DNA of 64,000 nucleotides. Origin: Aliirhizobium wenxiniae. GTDB taxonomy: Bacteria > Pseudomonadota > Alphaproteobacteria > Rhizobiales > Rhizobiaceae. The notes under the pieces are model-generated. The model saw nothing but the letters and a program-made list of their open reading frames with translations, was not told the origin of the DNA and ran no database searches. Both the position numbers and the translations under genes were made by a program. Shown here piece after piece: positions 1 to 9,238 of this stretch. Every line of letters begins with the position of its first letter. The stretch's first letter is position 1. The DNA is taken from positions 1 to 64,000 of the forward strand of contig NZ_JACHEG010000008.1 of the NCBI RefSeq assembly GCF_014201355.1, in the 5' to 3' direction.

Positions 1-2
1 GC

Positions 3-1376
3 TCCGTCCGACTGCCCAACTTCGCCATGCCGCCGCTGATGAACAACCACGGTAAGTATATCGTCTCGCTCGGCAATGTCTGTCGGTGGCTTGCGGGTAA
101 GGCGGAAGAACTCGGTGTCGAGATCTATCCGGGCTTTGCCGCAAGCGAAGTGCTTTATGATGATGCAGGCAACGTTATCGGCGTCGCGACCGGCGACATG
201 GGCATCGAGAAGAACGGCGAGCCGGGCCCGAATTATACCCGCGGCATGGCGCTCTTGGGCAAATATACGCTGATCGGCGAGGGCGTGCGCGGCTCGCTTG
301 CCAAGCAGCTGATCGAGAAGTTCGAGCTGTCGAAGGATCGTGACTTCCAGAAATTCGGCATCGGCATCAAGGAACTCTGGGAGGTCAAGCCCGAGAACCA
401 TAAGCAGGGTCTGGTCCAGCACTCCTTCGGCTGGCCGCTCGACATGAAGACCGGCGGTGGTTCCTTCCTCTATCACCTGGAAGACAATCTTGTTGCCGTC
501 GGCTTCGTCCTGCACCTGAACTACAAGAACCCCTATCTCTTTCCCTTCGAGGAGTTCCAGCGGTTCAAGACCCATCCGGCAATCGCGCCTACCTTCGAGG
601 GCGCCAAGCGCATTTCTTACGGCGCCCGTGCAATCACCGAGGGCGGTTACCAGTCGGTGCCAAAACTGTCCTTCCCCGGTGGCGCGCTGATCGGCTGCTC
701 GGCAGGCTTCGTCAACGTGCCGCGCATCAAGGGATCGCATAATGCCGTTCTCTCCGGCATGCTCGCCGCAGACAAGCTTGCTGCCGCGATTGCCGACGGC
801 CGCGCCAACGACGAGCCGGTCGAGATCGAAAATGAATGGCGTTCGGGCCCGATCGGCAAGGACCTGAAGCTGGTCCGCAACGTCAAGCCGCTCTGGTCGA
901 AATTCGGCACCGTCATCGGCATCCCGCTCGGCGGGCTGGACATGTGGACCAACCAGCTGTTCGGCTTCTCTTTGTTCGGCACGCTGAAACACGGAAAGAC
1001 CGACGCCCAGTCGCTCGAACCGGCGGCAAAGCATAAACCTATCGACTATCCCAAGCCGGATGGCGTGTTGACCTTCGACCGCCTGTCGTCCGTCTTCCGG
1101 TCCAACACAAATCACGAGGAGGATCAGCCGGTCCATCTCAAGGTGAAGGACCTGGAGCTTCAGAAGCGCTCCGAGCACGACATCTATGCCGGTCCGTCTA
1201 CGCGTTACTGTCCGGCAGGCGTCTACGAGTGGCGCGAGCAGAATGGCGAGGAGGTCTATGTGATCAACGCGCAGAACTGCGTCCATTGCAAGACCTGCGA
1301 TATCAAGGACCCCAACCAGAATATTAACTGGGTACCGCCGCAGGGCGGTGAAGGACCTGTCTATCCGAATATGTGA
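3..1376 (+). CDS. Electron transfer flavoprotein-ubiquinone oxidoreductase, 5'-truncated by window
   Basis: Inner-membrane-associated flavoprotein that passes electrons from reduced ETF to ubiquinone. The frame is open from base 3, and the visible 457 residues begin inside the protein (SVRLPNFAMPPLMNNHG), about 100 residues short of the family's usual ~555. The C-terminus carries four cysteines, CPAGVYEW followed by CVHCKTCDI, which are the ligands of the [4Fe-4S] cluster, and ends shortly after VYPNM. The central part has the ETF-QO quinone-binding region. It is followed by a convergent GntR regulator. The assignment is firm; only the N-terminal FAD Rossmann segment lies outside the window. 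Confidence 0.95.
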   Translation, partial: SVRLPNFAMPPLMNNHGKYIVSLGNVCRWLAGKAEELGVEIYPGFAASEVLYDDAGNVIGVATGDMGIEKNGEPGPNYTRGMALLGKYTLIGEGVRGSLAKQLIEKFELSKDRDFQKFGIGIKELWEVKPENHKQGLVQHSFGWPLDMKTGGGSFLYHLEDNLVAVGFVLHLNYKNPYLFPFEEFQRFKTHPAIAPTFEGAKRISYGARAITEGGYQSVPKLSFPGGALIGCSAGFVNVPRIKGSHNAVLSGMLAADKLAAAIADGRANDEPVEIENEWRSGPIGKDLKLVRNVKPLWSKFGTVIGIPLGGLDMWTNQLFGFSLFGTLKHGKTDAQSLEPAAKHKPIDYPKPDGVLTFDRLSSVFRSNTNHEEDQPVHLKVKDLELQKRSEHDIYAGPSTRYCPAGVYEWREQNGEEVYVINAQNCVHCKTCDIKDPNQNINWVPPQGGEGPVYPNM

Positions 1377-1396
1377 GCTTGCCGGGAGTGCTGCCG

Positions 1397-2125
1397 TCAG
1401 GTTTCGGGATCGGCAGGCTCGTCCAGCATGACGCCGTAGCGGGTGAGGCTCTCTTCGAGATGCTGGCTCATGGCGCTGCGTGCCGCTTTTACATCCCCTT
1501 GCGTGATGGCCGACAGAATGGAGGCATGCTCCTTGTTGACCTGGCGGAGATAGGTGGAATAGGCGCGCGCCGACTGGCGGTGCTTCAGTAGCAGGTCGAA
1601 ATTGATGCTGTCCATGACGGCTTCGAGGAAGCTCGGGAAATGCGGATTGCGGGTGGCGCGGGCGATGGCGAGATGGAACTCGAAATCGGCGCGGGCCTCT
1701 ATTTGGGCATCGTCCGTCTGCAGGGCTTCGAGATTATCGTAGGCCCGGGCGATTTCCGCCAGAGCCTCCGGCGTGCGCCTTGCGGCCGCAAGCGCGACCG
1801 ATTGCAACTCGACACCCAGACGCAGTTCGAGGATCTGCATGGCCGAGCGGATGTCCTCGGTGCGGCCGATCTCGTAAGCGATCGGCCGGGTTTCCTTCTC
1901 CGTGACGAACACGCCGGCGCCCTGCCGTGCCGTAACCCGTCCGGCGAATTTGAGCGAGGTCAGCGCTTCGCGAATGACGGTACGCGAGACGCCGAATTCC
2001 TCGCACAGCATGGCGCTTGACGGGATTTTCTCGCCGGCCGCGTAAAGCCCACTCTCGATCCGTTCGTTCAGCTTGGCAGTGACGATCTCGGCCAGATTGC
2101 CGCGTTGGGTAATGATCGACAACAT
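1397..2125 (-). CDS. GntR-family transcriptional regulator, FCD (FadR) subfamily
   Basis: The winged-helix GntR domain fills roughly residues 8-75 (SSAMLCEEFGVSRTVIREAL recognition region, then GRVTARQGAGVFV wing). An all-helical FCD ligand domain with Asp/His metal-type positions follows. The frame extends upstream to a GTG at 2173, but that start has no ribosome-binding site. A GGAGG just ahead of ATG 2125 (or TTG 2122) favours the shorter 242-residue form. The gene lies directly downstream of, and on the same strand as, the FAD/Fe-S dehydrogenase gene, so the two are probably co-transcribed and the regulator probably senses a substrate of that pathway. The ligand is unknown. Confidence 0.85.
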   Translation of the reverse strand: MLSIITQRGNLAEIVTAKLNERIESGLYAAGEKIPSSAMLCEEFGVSRTVIREALTSLKFAGRVTARQGAGVFVTEKETRPIAYEIGRTEDIRSAMQILELRLGVELQSVALAAARRTPEALAEIARAYDNLEALQTDDAQIEARADFEFHLAIARATRNPHFPSFLEAVMDSINFDLLLKHRQSARAYSTYLRQVNKEHASILSAITQGDVKAARSAMSQHLEESLTRYGVMLDEPADPET

Positions 2126-2200
2126 ATCCTCCAGCGAAATTCGCCTGATTAAATGGGTAAAGTCACATGTCACATATCATGTAATCCGGGGGCGACCATG

Positions 2201-5200
2201 TCATTCAAGGAGCGCTGCCAGGATTTCGAACGGATGAGGGATGCGTCTGCCCGCCATTTCCTTGACCTGTGACCGACAGGAATAGCCGGTCGCCATCGGC
2301 ACATCGTCGGATCCCGCATTTTCCAGAGCCGGTTGCCAGCTCATGGCATAGAGCGTTTCCGATGTGCCGCGGTTCTGTGCCTGATGGCCGAACGTGCCGG
2401 ACATGCCGCAGCATCCGACGTTGTCGGTGACATAATCCAGCCCGAGAGCCGCGAATATCGACCGCCATTGCCCGGCAGCGGCCGGCGCATTCGTCTGTTC
2501 GGTACAATGCGCCATCATCCGGTATCGCTTGCCTGTGCTGGGGGAGGTGCTGGTCGGCAGATGGTCGAGCCGGGCGGCGAGCCATTCCTGCGGCAGAAGG
2601 ACGGCAGGTGTCTTCTCTGCGCCGGGAATGCCCTTGTATTCGCTGCGATAGGCAAGCGTCATTGAAGGATCGATCCCGACGATCGGAATGCCGGAACGGG
2701 CGATATCTGCGAGCAGGCTCGCGCCGCGCCGGGCAAGGCGGGCGAAGGGGCCGAGATAGCCATGCACATGCAGCGCCTTGCCATTGGCAAGCGGCGGCGC
2801 GAGTAGGGGATGAAAGCCCAGCCGCCGGGCAAGCCGAAGCGCGGCAAGCACGACTGAGGGATCGAAATAGCCGGTGAATATATCGGGCAGGAAAACCACC
2901 GCGCGGCGGCGATCCTTTTCCGAGAGGATCGCGATGGATGCGGCGCTGGCCACAGGAATGCCGAGCCTTTCTGCTTCCCGATAGAGGCGGGTCGAGGGCA
3001 GGGGCGGCAATGCGGTGAGGCCGACAAGCCGCGTCAGCCTTCGGCCGATCGCCGTGCCGACCAGAAGGTTGTAGGCGGGCCGCAGGCGAGACATCCACGG
3101 CAGTGTCGTCTCGATCGAAGCGACCAGTGGATCCCGCAGCGGCCGCAGATAGCGTCCGTAATAGAGTTCGAGGAATTTCGAGCGGAAGGCCGGCACGCTG
3201 ACCTTGACCGGACATTGCCCGGCGCAGGCCTTGCAGGCGAGACAGCTATCCATGGCCTCCCGCACCTCATGGGAGAAGTCGTTGCGGTTGGCCGGGTTGA
3301 GGCTGTTGAACAGTCGCACGGGCAAGGTCGCAAGACCGTTCTTGCGGCGGAGGCTTTCTGCTTCGTGGCGCGCATCGACATTACGTTCCGCCAGAAGCCG
3401 CAGCCATTCGCGCATCAGCGATGCACGCCCCTTGGGCGAGAAGCGCCGGTCGCGCGTCGCCTTGTAGGAAGGGCACATCGGGCTCTGGGCGTCGAAATCG
3501 AAACAGGCGCCATTGCCGTTGCAGTAGGCGGCATTGTCGAACGCGCCACGTATTTCGTTGCCGAGGATCAGGTCATGGTTGCCACGTAGCGGCACCTCGT
3601 CGATCCTGAGAAGGGCGCCGCCTTCCGGTGAGGCGATCTTGCCGGGATTGAGGCGATTTTCCGGGTCGAAGGCGCGCTTGATATCCTGCAGGCAGGGATA
3701 GAGATCGCCGAAATAATCCGGCACATATTCCGACCGGACACCCTTGCCATGCTCGCCCCAGAGCACACCGCCATATTTGCGCGTGAGCGCCACGACGGCA
3801 TCGGAGATATCGCGCACGAGCGGAACGTGATCGTCGCGGGTAAGATCCAGCGCCGGGCGGACATGCAGCACGCCGGCATCGACATGGCCGAACATGCCGT
3901 AAGACACGCCGGCATCATCGAGAAGCGCACGGAACTCGCGAATATAGGCCGCAAGGTTTTGCGGCGGAACGGCGGTATCCTCGACGAAAGGCACGGGCCG
4001 CACCGGTCCATCGACATTGCCGAGAAGGCCGACGGCGCGCTTGCGCATCGACCAGATCCTCTCGGCGTCGGCATGGCCTCGCGCAATCGTATAGCCCCTG
4101 TGCCGCCCGATGCCATCGGTATCGAGCGCATGGCTGACCTCAGCGAGCTTGCGGTCCAGCGTTTCGGCTTCATCGGCAAGGATCTCGACGATATTGATGC
4201 CGTTGGTGGCGCCGTCGGCATCCTCGGGGAAAAAGCGGGAAATGCCGCTCCAGACGATATCGTTCTTGGCAAGCCCGAGGACTTTCTCGTCCACCGTTTC
4301 GACCGAGGCGACTTTCAGTGCGGTGAGATAGCGGGCATCCTCCAGGGCGGTGTTGAAGTCGCTGTAGCGGATATTGATCAGCGCCACATGGGCCGGGATC
4401 GGCAGGAGATTGACCTCGACCTCGGCCAGCATGGCAAGCGTGCCTTCCGAGCCGCAGAGAATGGCGTTGAGATCGAAGAGCCCATCCTCGCGGCGGATAT
4501 GGGCGAGGTCGTAGCCGGTCATGTAGCGGTTGAGTTTTGGAAAGACCTCGGCGATGCGTTCGCTCTTCCCGTCTGCGATGGAGGCGACCGTGCGGTGGAT
4601 ATCGCCGATACGGTCTCGGCGTTGCATGATGGTGGCAAGCGTATTGTCATCCATGGCGCGCGACCACCAGTCCGTGCCGTCGGAAAGCACGATCCGCAGG
4701 CCAAGCACATGGTTCGATGTCTTGCCGTAGAGACAGGAGCCCTGGCCGCAGGCGTCCGTCGAAACCATGCCGCCGATCGTTGCGCGGTTCGAAGTGGAGA
4801 GTTCGGGGGCAAAGAACAGGCCGTGAGCTTTGAGTGCCTTGTTGAGCTGATCCTTGACGACGCCGGACTGCACCCGCGCCACGCGCCGCACCGGGTCGAT
4901 CTCGATAATTCGGTCCATGTGGCGGGAACAATCCACCCCAAGCCCGGATGTCAGGGACTGGCCGTTGGTTCCCGTTCCGCCGCCCCGCGGCGTGACTGGC
5001 AGATGAGCGAAGGCCGGTTCGGAAAGTACCCTTGCGACGATCTTGAGATCCTCGATGTCGCGCGGGAAAACCACTCCCGCAGGCTCGAACTGATAGATGG
5101 AATTGTCGGTGGAAAATACCGTCCGCGTGCCGGGTGTGGCGCCAATATCTCCGGTGAAACCCGCTTCGACCAGGCGCTCGAAAAGGCCCGCCGGCGGCAG

Positions 5201-5248
5201 CCTGGCAGGGTCATCGGAAGGGGCTTGTGGCAGAAGACGCGGAATCAT
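2201..5248 (-). CDS. FAD-linked oxidase / 4Fe-4S two-module dehydrogenase (YdiJ/GlcD-GlpC-like)
   Basis: Probably oxidises a D-2-hydroxyacid and feeds electrons through Fe-S centres to the respiratory chain. The N-terminal half is an FAD-binding PCMH domain (PRGGGTGTNGQSLTSGLG) plus FAD-oxidase C-domain. The middle has ferredoxin-type cysteines (CNGNGAC...CPSYK and CLACKACAGQCPVKV), and the C-terminus has a CCG-type motif (NVGCCGMSGTFG). The open frame runs upstream to 5401, but ATG 5248 gives MIPRLLPQ and 1015 residues, the size of E. coli YdiJ, so this start is preferred. The exact substrate cannot be read from sequence; D-lactate or D-2-hydroxyglutarate-type acids are candidates. Confidence 0.88.
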   Translation of the reverse strand: MIPRLLPQAPSDDPARLPPAGLFERLVEAGFTGDIGATPGTRTVFSTDNSIYQFEPAGVVFPRDIEDLKIVARVLSEPAFAHLPVTPRGGGTGTNGQSLTSGLGVDCSRHMDRIIEIDPVRRVARVQSGVVKDQLNKALKAHGLFFAPELSTSNRATIGGMVSTDACGQGSCLYGKTSNHVLGLRIVLSDGTDWWSRAMDDNTLATIMQRRDRIGDIHRTVASIADGKSERIAEVFPKLNRYMTGYDLAHIRREDGLFDLNAILCGSEGTLAMLAEVEVNLLPIPAHVALINIRYSDFNTALEDARYLTALKVASVETVDEKVLGLAKNDIVWSGISRFFPEDADGATNGINIVEILADEAETLDRKLAEVSHALDTDGIGRHRGYTIARGHADAERIWSMRKRAVGLLGNVDGPVRPVPFVEDTAVPPQNLAAYIREFRALLDDAGVSYGMFGHVDAGVLHVRPALDLTRDDHVPLVRDISDAVVALTRKYGGVLWGEHGKGVRSEYVPDYFGDLYPCLQDIKRAFDPENRLNPGKIASPEGGALLRIDEVPLRGNHDLILGNEIRGAFDNAAYCNGNGACFDFDAQSPMCPSYKATRDRRFSPKGRASLMREWLRLLAERNVDARHEAESLRRKNGLATLPVRLFNSLNPANRNDFSHEVREAMDSCLACKACAGQCPVKVSVPAFRSKFLELYYGRYLRPLRDPLVASIETTLPWMSRLRPAYNLLVGTAIGRRLTRLVGLTALPPLPSTRLYREAERLGIPVASAASIAILSEKDRRRAVVFLPDIFTGYFDPSVVLAALRLARRLGFHPLLAPPLANGKALHVHGYLGPFARLARRGASLLADIARSGIPIVGIDPSMTLAYRSEYKGIPGAEKTPAVLLPQEWLAARLDHLPTSTSPSTGKRYRMMAHCTEQTNAPAAAGQWRSIFAALGLDYVTDNVGCCGMSGTFGHQAQNRGTSETLYAMSWQPALENAGSDDVPMATGYSCRSQVKEMAGRRIPHPFEILAALLE

Positions 5249-5279
5249 GATTGCGACTTTCAGAAAGTGCTTGAGCTTC

Positions 5280-5330
5280 GCCAAACTTGGCATATAAGTG
5301 ATAACATACAAATTGAATGGTGCAACGTTC
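5280..5330. promoter_or_regulatory. Divergent promoter region with perfect palindrome
   Basis: The 97-bp space between the divergent dehydrogenase and SDR genes contains the perfect palindrome GCCAAACTTGGC (5280-5291), followed by AT-rich sequence including GTGATAAC. It is a plausible operator for the neighbouring FCD-type GntR regulator, but no second copy of the palindrome was found to confirm this. Confidence 0.4.
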
Positions 5331-5345
5331 ATAAAGAGGTGGAAC

Positions 5346-6095
5346 TTGAAGAACCAAACGACAGTCATCGTCGGTGGAGCATCCGGCCTTGGTCTCACCA
5401 CGGCTAAGCTTATGATTTCCTACGGCGCGACGAAGATCGGCCTGATCGATCGCAACGAGGCGGCGCTTGCTGCCGCAGCGGAAACCCTGCGTGGCCTCGG
5501 TGCCGAAGTGGCGACCGCTTCGGCCGATATTTCACGGGCAGAGACGGCGCATGCGGGCTTCGCCACCGTCGCGGAACAGCTCGGCCGTATTCATGTTCTG
5601 GTCAACAGCGCCGCCATCTATCCCCGCCGTCCGATCCTCGAGATCACCGACGAAGAGTGGGATCTGGAAAACGCGATCAACGTCAAGGGCACCTATCACA
5701 TGATGGTGGCTGCCATTCTGCACATGCGCCAGTTCGTCAATGCGCCGGAAGTCACCGGCCGCATCGTCAACGTGACTTCGGTTGACGCCTTCAAGGCGCA
5801 TCCGCAGAACGCCCATTACGCCGCGACGAAGGCCGCCGTCGTCAGCCTCACCAAGTCCTTCGCGCAGGAATGCGCCAAGGATCAGATCCTCGTGAACTCT
5901 GTCGCGCCTGCCGGCTTTGCGACGGACCGCGCCAAGGAACTCGGCTTCCTGCCGGAACTTGCCAAGGCAAGCGCTCTCGGACGCGCCGCAGAACCAGTCG
6001 AAATGGCCGAGTGGATCGTCATGATGGCATCGAGCCGCAACTCCTATGCGACCGGCGAAAACGTCGTCGTCAGCGGAGGCTATATCTATGTCTGA
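5346..6095 (+). CDS. Short-chain dehydrogenase/reductase (SDR)
   Basis: NAD(P)-dependent oxidoreductase of the classical SDR family. The cofactor loop GGASGLG sits near residue 8, NSA near 85, and the catalytic YAATK in the C-terminal half. A GTG at 5298 would add 16 residues, but TTG 5346 follows AAAGAGG at good spacing and starts the protein directly at the Rossmann strand, giving 249 residues. It diverges from the FAD/Fe-S dehydrogenase and overlaps the next SDR by 8 bases, so the two SDRs form one transcription unit. The substrate is unknown; a sugar or hydroxyacid is suggested only by context. Confidence 0.85.
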   Translation: MKNQTTVIVGGASGLGLTTAKLMISYGATKIGLIDRNEAALAAAAETLRGLGAEVATASADISRAETAHAGFATVAEQLGRIHVLVNSAAIYPRRPILEITDEEWDLENAINVKGTYHMMVAAILHMRQFVNAPEVTGRIVNVTSVDAFKAHPQNAHYAATKAAVVSLTKSFAQECAKDQILVNSVAPAGFATDRAKELGFLPELAKASALGRAAEPVEMAEWIVMMASSRNSYATGENVVVSGGYIYV

Positions 6096-6828
6096 TGCAT
6101 CGCGGGTGGCGGTCGTTACCGGTGCCACGAGCGGCATCGGCAAGGCGACCGTACAGGCCCTTCGCGGCAAGGGCCTGACCGTCTATGCGGTCGGCCGCAA
6201 CGAAGAAGCGCTTTCCGAACTGGCGACGACATGCGGTGCCAAGACGATCCGCGCGGATGTGCGGGATACGGCGGCCATCGTCGCGGTGTTGAACGGCGTA
6301 GAGGTCGATATTCTCGTCAATAATGCCGGTATTCTCTCGACCCGCGCCGTCTTCCAGGACATCGATCCGGCAGAGATCGACGCGATGATCGACGTCAATC
6401 TCAAGGCGCCGATGCATCTGACGCGGGCGCTTTTGCCGGGCATGGTCGCACGCCGCCGCGGCCACCTGATCTTCATCGGCTCGATCGGCGGCCAATCGGC
6501 TTTCCCGAACTCTTCGGCCTATGGCGCATCGAAGGCCGGCCTCTCGCTGTTCTGTGACAATCTTCGCCTCGACTTGCTCGGTTCATCCGTGCGCGTCAGC
6601 GAGATCGTTCCGGGGCGTGTCGAGACCTCGCTCTATCGCACTTCGATCCCGGACAATCAGGCGAGCGCCGTGCTCTATGATGGCTACCGCTCGCTCCAGC
6701 CGGAAAACATTGCCCGCGTGATCGAAAACGTCATCGACCTCCCGGTCTTCGTCGATGTCGCACGCGTCGAAGTCTACCCGACGGACCAGGCGTCGGGCGG
6801 TGGCACGATGGTGAAGTTTCAAGCCTGA
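6088..6828 (+). CDS. Short-chain dehydrogenase/reductase (SDR)
   Basis: Second SDR of the pair, 246 residues. The start ATG 6088 lies inside the end of the previous gene and has a GGAGG at 6074-6078, indicating translational coupling. Motifs: TGATSGIG cofactor loop, NNAG, catalytic serine (GSIGGQS) and YGASK. The C-terminal stretch (ENVIDLPVFVDVARVEVYPT) resembles the YdfG/serine-dehydrogenase-like SDR branch. It ends 80 bp before the convergent thiamine-diphosphate enzyme remnant. The two SDRs and the FAD/Fe-S enzyme probably serve one catabolic route. Confidence 0.87.
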   Translation: MSDASRVAVVTGATSGIGKATVQALRGKGLTVYAVGRNEEALSELATTCGAKTIRADVRDTAAIVAVLNGVEVDILVNNAGILSTRAVFQDIDPAEIDAMIDVNLKAPMHLTRALLPGMVARRRGHLIFIGSIGGQSAFPNSSAYGASKAGLSLFCDNLRLDLLGSSVRVSEIVPGRVETSLYRTSIPDNQASAVLYDGYRSLQPENIARVIENVIDLPVFVDVARVEVYPTDQASGGGTMVKFQA

Positions 6829-6910
6829 TTAGCGGTTGCTGGACAAGCAATGGCCCGGGCAAGGAATACCTGCCCGGGCCATTTCTCGTTTTTATGTTGT
6901 GGCGATTAAA

Positions 6911-7555
6911 TCAGCCCATCCAGGCGCTGACCGGCACGGCCGTGTCTTCGAGCGGCTGCGACAAGATATCGACGAGGACCGGGCCATCATGCTCGATAGC
7001 CTGCTTGAAGACCTTCGCGAGGTCGGCAGGATCGGCAACGGTAAAGCTCTTGACGCCGTATGCGGAAGCCACCTTGGCGTGGTCCGTGCGGTGGAAGTCC
7101 ACCGAGTAATAACGCTCGTTGTAGCCGAATTTCTGGCTTGCCTTGATCCAGCCGAACACGGAATTGGAGAAGACGATCATCAAAAGCGGGATCTTCTTGC
7201 GGACGATCGTCTCCAGCTCGCCGAAGCTGCCGTCACCCATGACCGACACGACCTTGGAGGACTGCCGACCATACCATGCGCCCATGGCGGCCGACACCGA
7301 ATAGCCGAGCGCCCCGTGGGCGCGGTTGGTGATGAAATGCCGGCCGGGCTCGAGGAAGTCGTAATAGCCGGAAAAATAGGGGCAGGGCGTGCCGGGATCG
7401 GCGACCACAACGGCGTCACGCGGCAGGAGCTTGTGCAATTCTTCGAGTACCCGTTCCGGGCGGATCGGGGTGTCGTTGCTGAAGGCAAGCAGTTCGAATT
7501 CCGCCCGACGCTTCGCCTTGGCTGCTGCCGTTACCGCGCGCCCGTCGATATCCGT
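6911..7555 (-). pseudogene. C-terminal remnant of a thiamine-diphosphate enzyme (acetolactate synthase-like)
   Basis: The in-frame region from 7555 down encodes only the pyrophosphate-binding C-terminal third of an ALS/benzoylformate-decarboxylase-type enzyme (VVADPGTPCPYF, RAHGALGYSVSAAMGA, GDGSFGELETI). Intact members are about 550 residues; here an in-frame TGA sits at 7556-7558 and no N-terminal part follows. The ThDP motif is also short: only 21 residues separate GDG from the Asn of FSNSVFGW, against about 25-30 in the family. Both defects argue for a decaying fragment cut when the adjacent mobile block arrived. Confidence 0.8.
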
Positions 7556-7892
7556 TCACTTGGATCAGGTATTTTCAAACTCGACATGGACGACTGAAGC
7601 TGAGGTACGGCCAGAACGCGAACGGTAATGAGGCCATTGCTAAAACGGAAGGGTCCAGGCCGTACGTCGCTCGGCGAAGCGATGAGGCGGCAGATTGAAG
7701 GCATTTGGGAGATAATGCGTGGCGTCCGAGGCGAGCACAGAAGCTCACCGTGCGGCGTCTTTACCCGAACAAGTTCGGCCGGTGGCCAGGCAATTTGTGC
7801 ATCGTAACGAGACTGACGGAGTTCCATAATTGTTATTATGACACTAAGTATCTGATTTAATTATCCTTTTTCAAACTTCGCTGTCATCCAGT
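7556..7892. other. Junction region without a convincing gene
   Basis: About 340 bp between the enzyme remnant and the first transfer-associated gene. A leftward 98-codon frame (7827-7531) crosses the junction but resembles nothing I recognise. The last 70 bases are AT-rich (TTATTATGACACTAAGTATC region). This is the most likely left edge of the conjugation module. I saw no obvious attachment repeat, tRNA or insertion sequence end. Confidence 0.4.
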
Positions 7893-8471
7893 TTAGAGAT
7901 TAAGGTTGAACCACACACGCCTCTTCCCGCCGTTCTCGTCTGGGATATCGAAATAATAAGGATCTGCCCTGCGAGGGCGCGGTTGAGAGACTTTCACCTC
8001 GCAGCCACCTCCTGTCCAGTTGTCGCGATTGTTTTGTATCGGCGTGATGGTAATGCCATTAGGCGCATTCGCATTCTGATCGCCGTACTGGCTTTGGAAT
8101 GCGGATCGATCCTGGCATTGGTTGACCACCTTGATACACTGGCTTAGCTCGGTGCCAGCAAAGCCATCACTGCCACGCCCATTCGGTGTTGCGGCCGGCG
8201 TCATGCCCGCGGGGCAATCCTCATATTCCTGATGACCGGGTTTTCCGGAATTGGCGGCATGGCATACCGGCCAGGAGAAATGCGGCTTCGACATTGCCGT
8301 GATCAGTCGCTTCATCGGCGGAACGCAGTAAGGGACACCGTGCCACGACGGGGACTGCGATGCGGCACACAGCAAGATCTGGCAGCCCCACTCCGCGTCT
8401 TCTGCATAGGTCGGTTGCGACATCGAGGCGAGGCCGGCGATAATGCCGGCGGCGAATGCCATCTGCTTCAA
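7893..8471 (-). CDS. TrbM/KikA-like Cys-rich exported conjugal transfer protein
   Basis: 192 residues from TTG 8471, chosen because GGGGAG lies five bases upstream. The N-terminal signal peptide ends near PTYA|EDAEWG. The first 60 mature residues have the CQILLCA...YCVPPMKRLI...WPVCHAA pattern that I associate with the TrbM/KikA/MpfK family, periplasmic proteins encoded in several conjugation systems. The C-terminal half is not recognised. It is the last gene of a leftward operon with three SNase-fold genes, divergent from virB1, so a periplasmic transfer role is likely. The family assignment rests on the cysteine pattern only. Confidence 0.65.
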   Translation of the reverse strand: MKQMAFAAGIIAGLASMSQPTYAEDAEWGCQILLCAASQSPSWHGVPYCVPPMKRLITAMSKPHFSWPVCHAANSGKPGHQEYEDCPAGMTPAATPNGRGSDGFAGTELSQCIKVVNQCQDRSAFQSQYGDQNANAPNGITITPIQNNRDNWTGGGCEVKVSQPRPRRADPYYFDIPDENGGKRRVWFNLNL

Positions 8472-8545
8472 AGGAGCTCCCCTTCCATTCAAGTTCAAAA
8501 TTCTGCAGACCGGGCCAACGGGGTCCCGATCTCCCGATCACCGCT

Positions 8546-9238
8546 CTATCGATCTGTTCTTTTCGGCTTGCTGCGTGCGTCGGCGAAGGGCGGCGAGATC
8601 TCGGTTTCCCGTTCGGCAAGCAAATTAAAGTCTGCCGGCGGATGCCGAGAGAGCGTCTTATACACGGCCTTGCGGCGCCACTCGTTCATATCAAGCACGT
8701 AAGTGGCCCACATGCCGTAGCGAGACGCCATGGCGTGGCTCTGAAGTGCCGCATACCGAGAATTGGAGCCGGTTTCCGCTACCCGCGCCCAGCCGACCCG
8801 AAGCATCTCCTCCGCAATGTCCCGGCCTCGAACCACGCACCGTCCTTGGGCGACGCCGTCTGCGCCATATCCAACGACACTGCATATCGTTGACCGGTTT
8901 CCGACCGTTCGCTTCAGCCACGCCTTCGCCAATGGCCCGCAAGGCACCGGTGACGGAGCCAACTGCTTGGCGCGGTCAACCCATTTTGGATCGAGCGCCC
9001 ATTGCGGCAGTTCACAGGCATCGATACCCGCGAGGCGCAGCCTGACGCCCCCGCCAAGCCATCCGAACCACAGAGTTCGTCCGTCGATCACCGCGACCGG
9101 TCCCTTAAATGTCGGATATTGGACGCCAGAACTCGTATGCAATTTCTCGGCTACCCCAATTTTTCCTATAGGATCGGCAGCCATGACCGGCTGCACGAGT
9201 GTCATGCCGACTGCTGCAACGGCAAGGCGCTTGATCAT
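8546..9238 (-). CDS. Exported SNase-fold (thermonuclease-like) protein 1
   Basis: 230 residues from ATG 9238, whose A is also the last base of the upstream gene's TGA (TGATG coupling). A long in-frame extension upstream overlaps that gene and is not used. The signal peptide ends near VMA|ADPIG. The SNase core is clear: VAVIDGRTLW, RLRLAGIDACE, then RGRDIAEEMLRVGWARV. Compared with staphylococcal nuclease, the Arg-35, Asp-40 and Glu-43 equivalents are present, but the calcium-ligand Asp-21 of DGDT is Arg (DGRT). Activity is therefore doubtful. Second-last gene of the leftward operon. Confidence 0.8.
   Translation of the reverse strand: MIKRLAVAAVGMTLVQPVMAADPIGKIGVAEKLHTSSGVQYPTFKGPVAVIDGRTLWFGWLGGGVRLRLAGIDACELPQWALDPKWVDRAKQLAPSPVPCGPLAKAWLKRTVGNRSTICSVVGYGADGVAQGRCVVRGRDIAEEMLRVGWARVAETGSNSRYAALQSHAMASRYGMWATYVLDMNEWRRKAVYKTLSRHPPADFNLLAERETEISPPFADARSKPKRTDR

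Noticed and set aside
3749..5407. 552-codon rightward open frame
   Set aside because: It lies wholly opposite the FAD/Fe-S dehydrogenase gene, whose motifs are clear; the frame has no recognisable domains and is a GC-driven shadow.
7531..7827. 98-codon leftward frame at the module junction
   Set aside because: No family, no ribosome-binding site, and it runs into the enzyme remnant; described only within the junction region.
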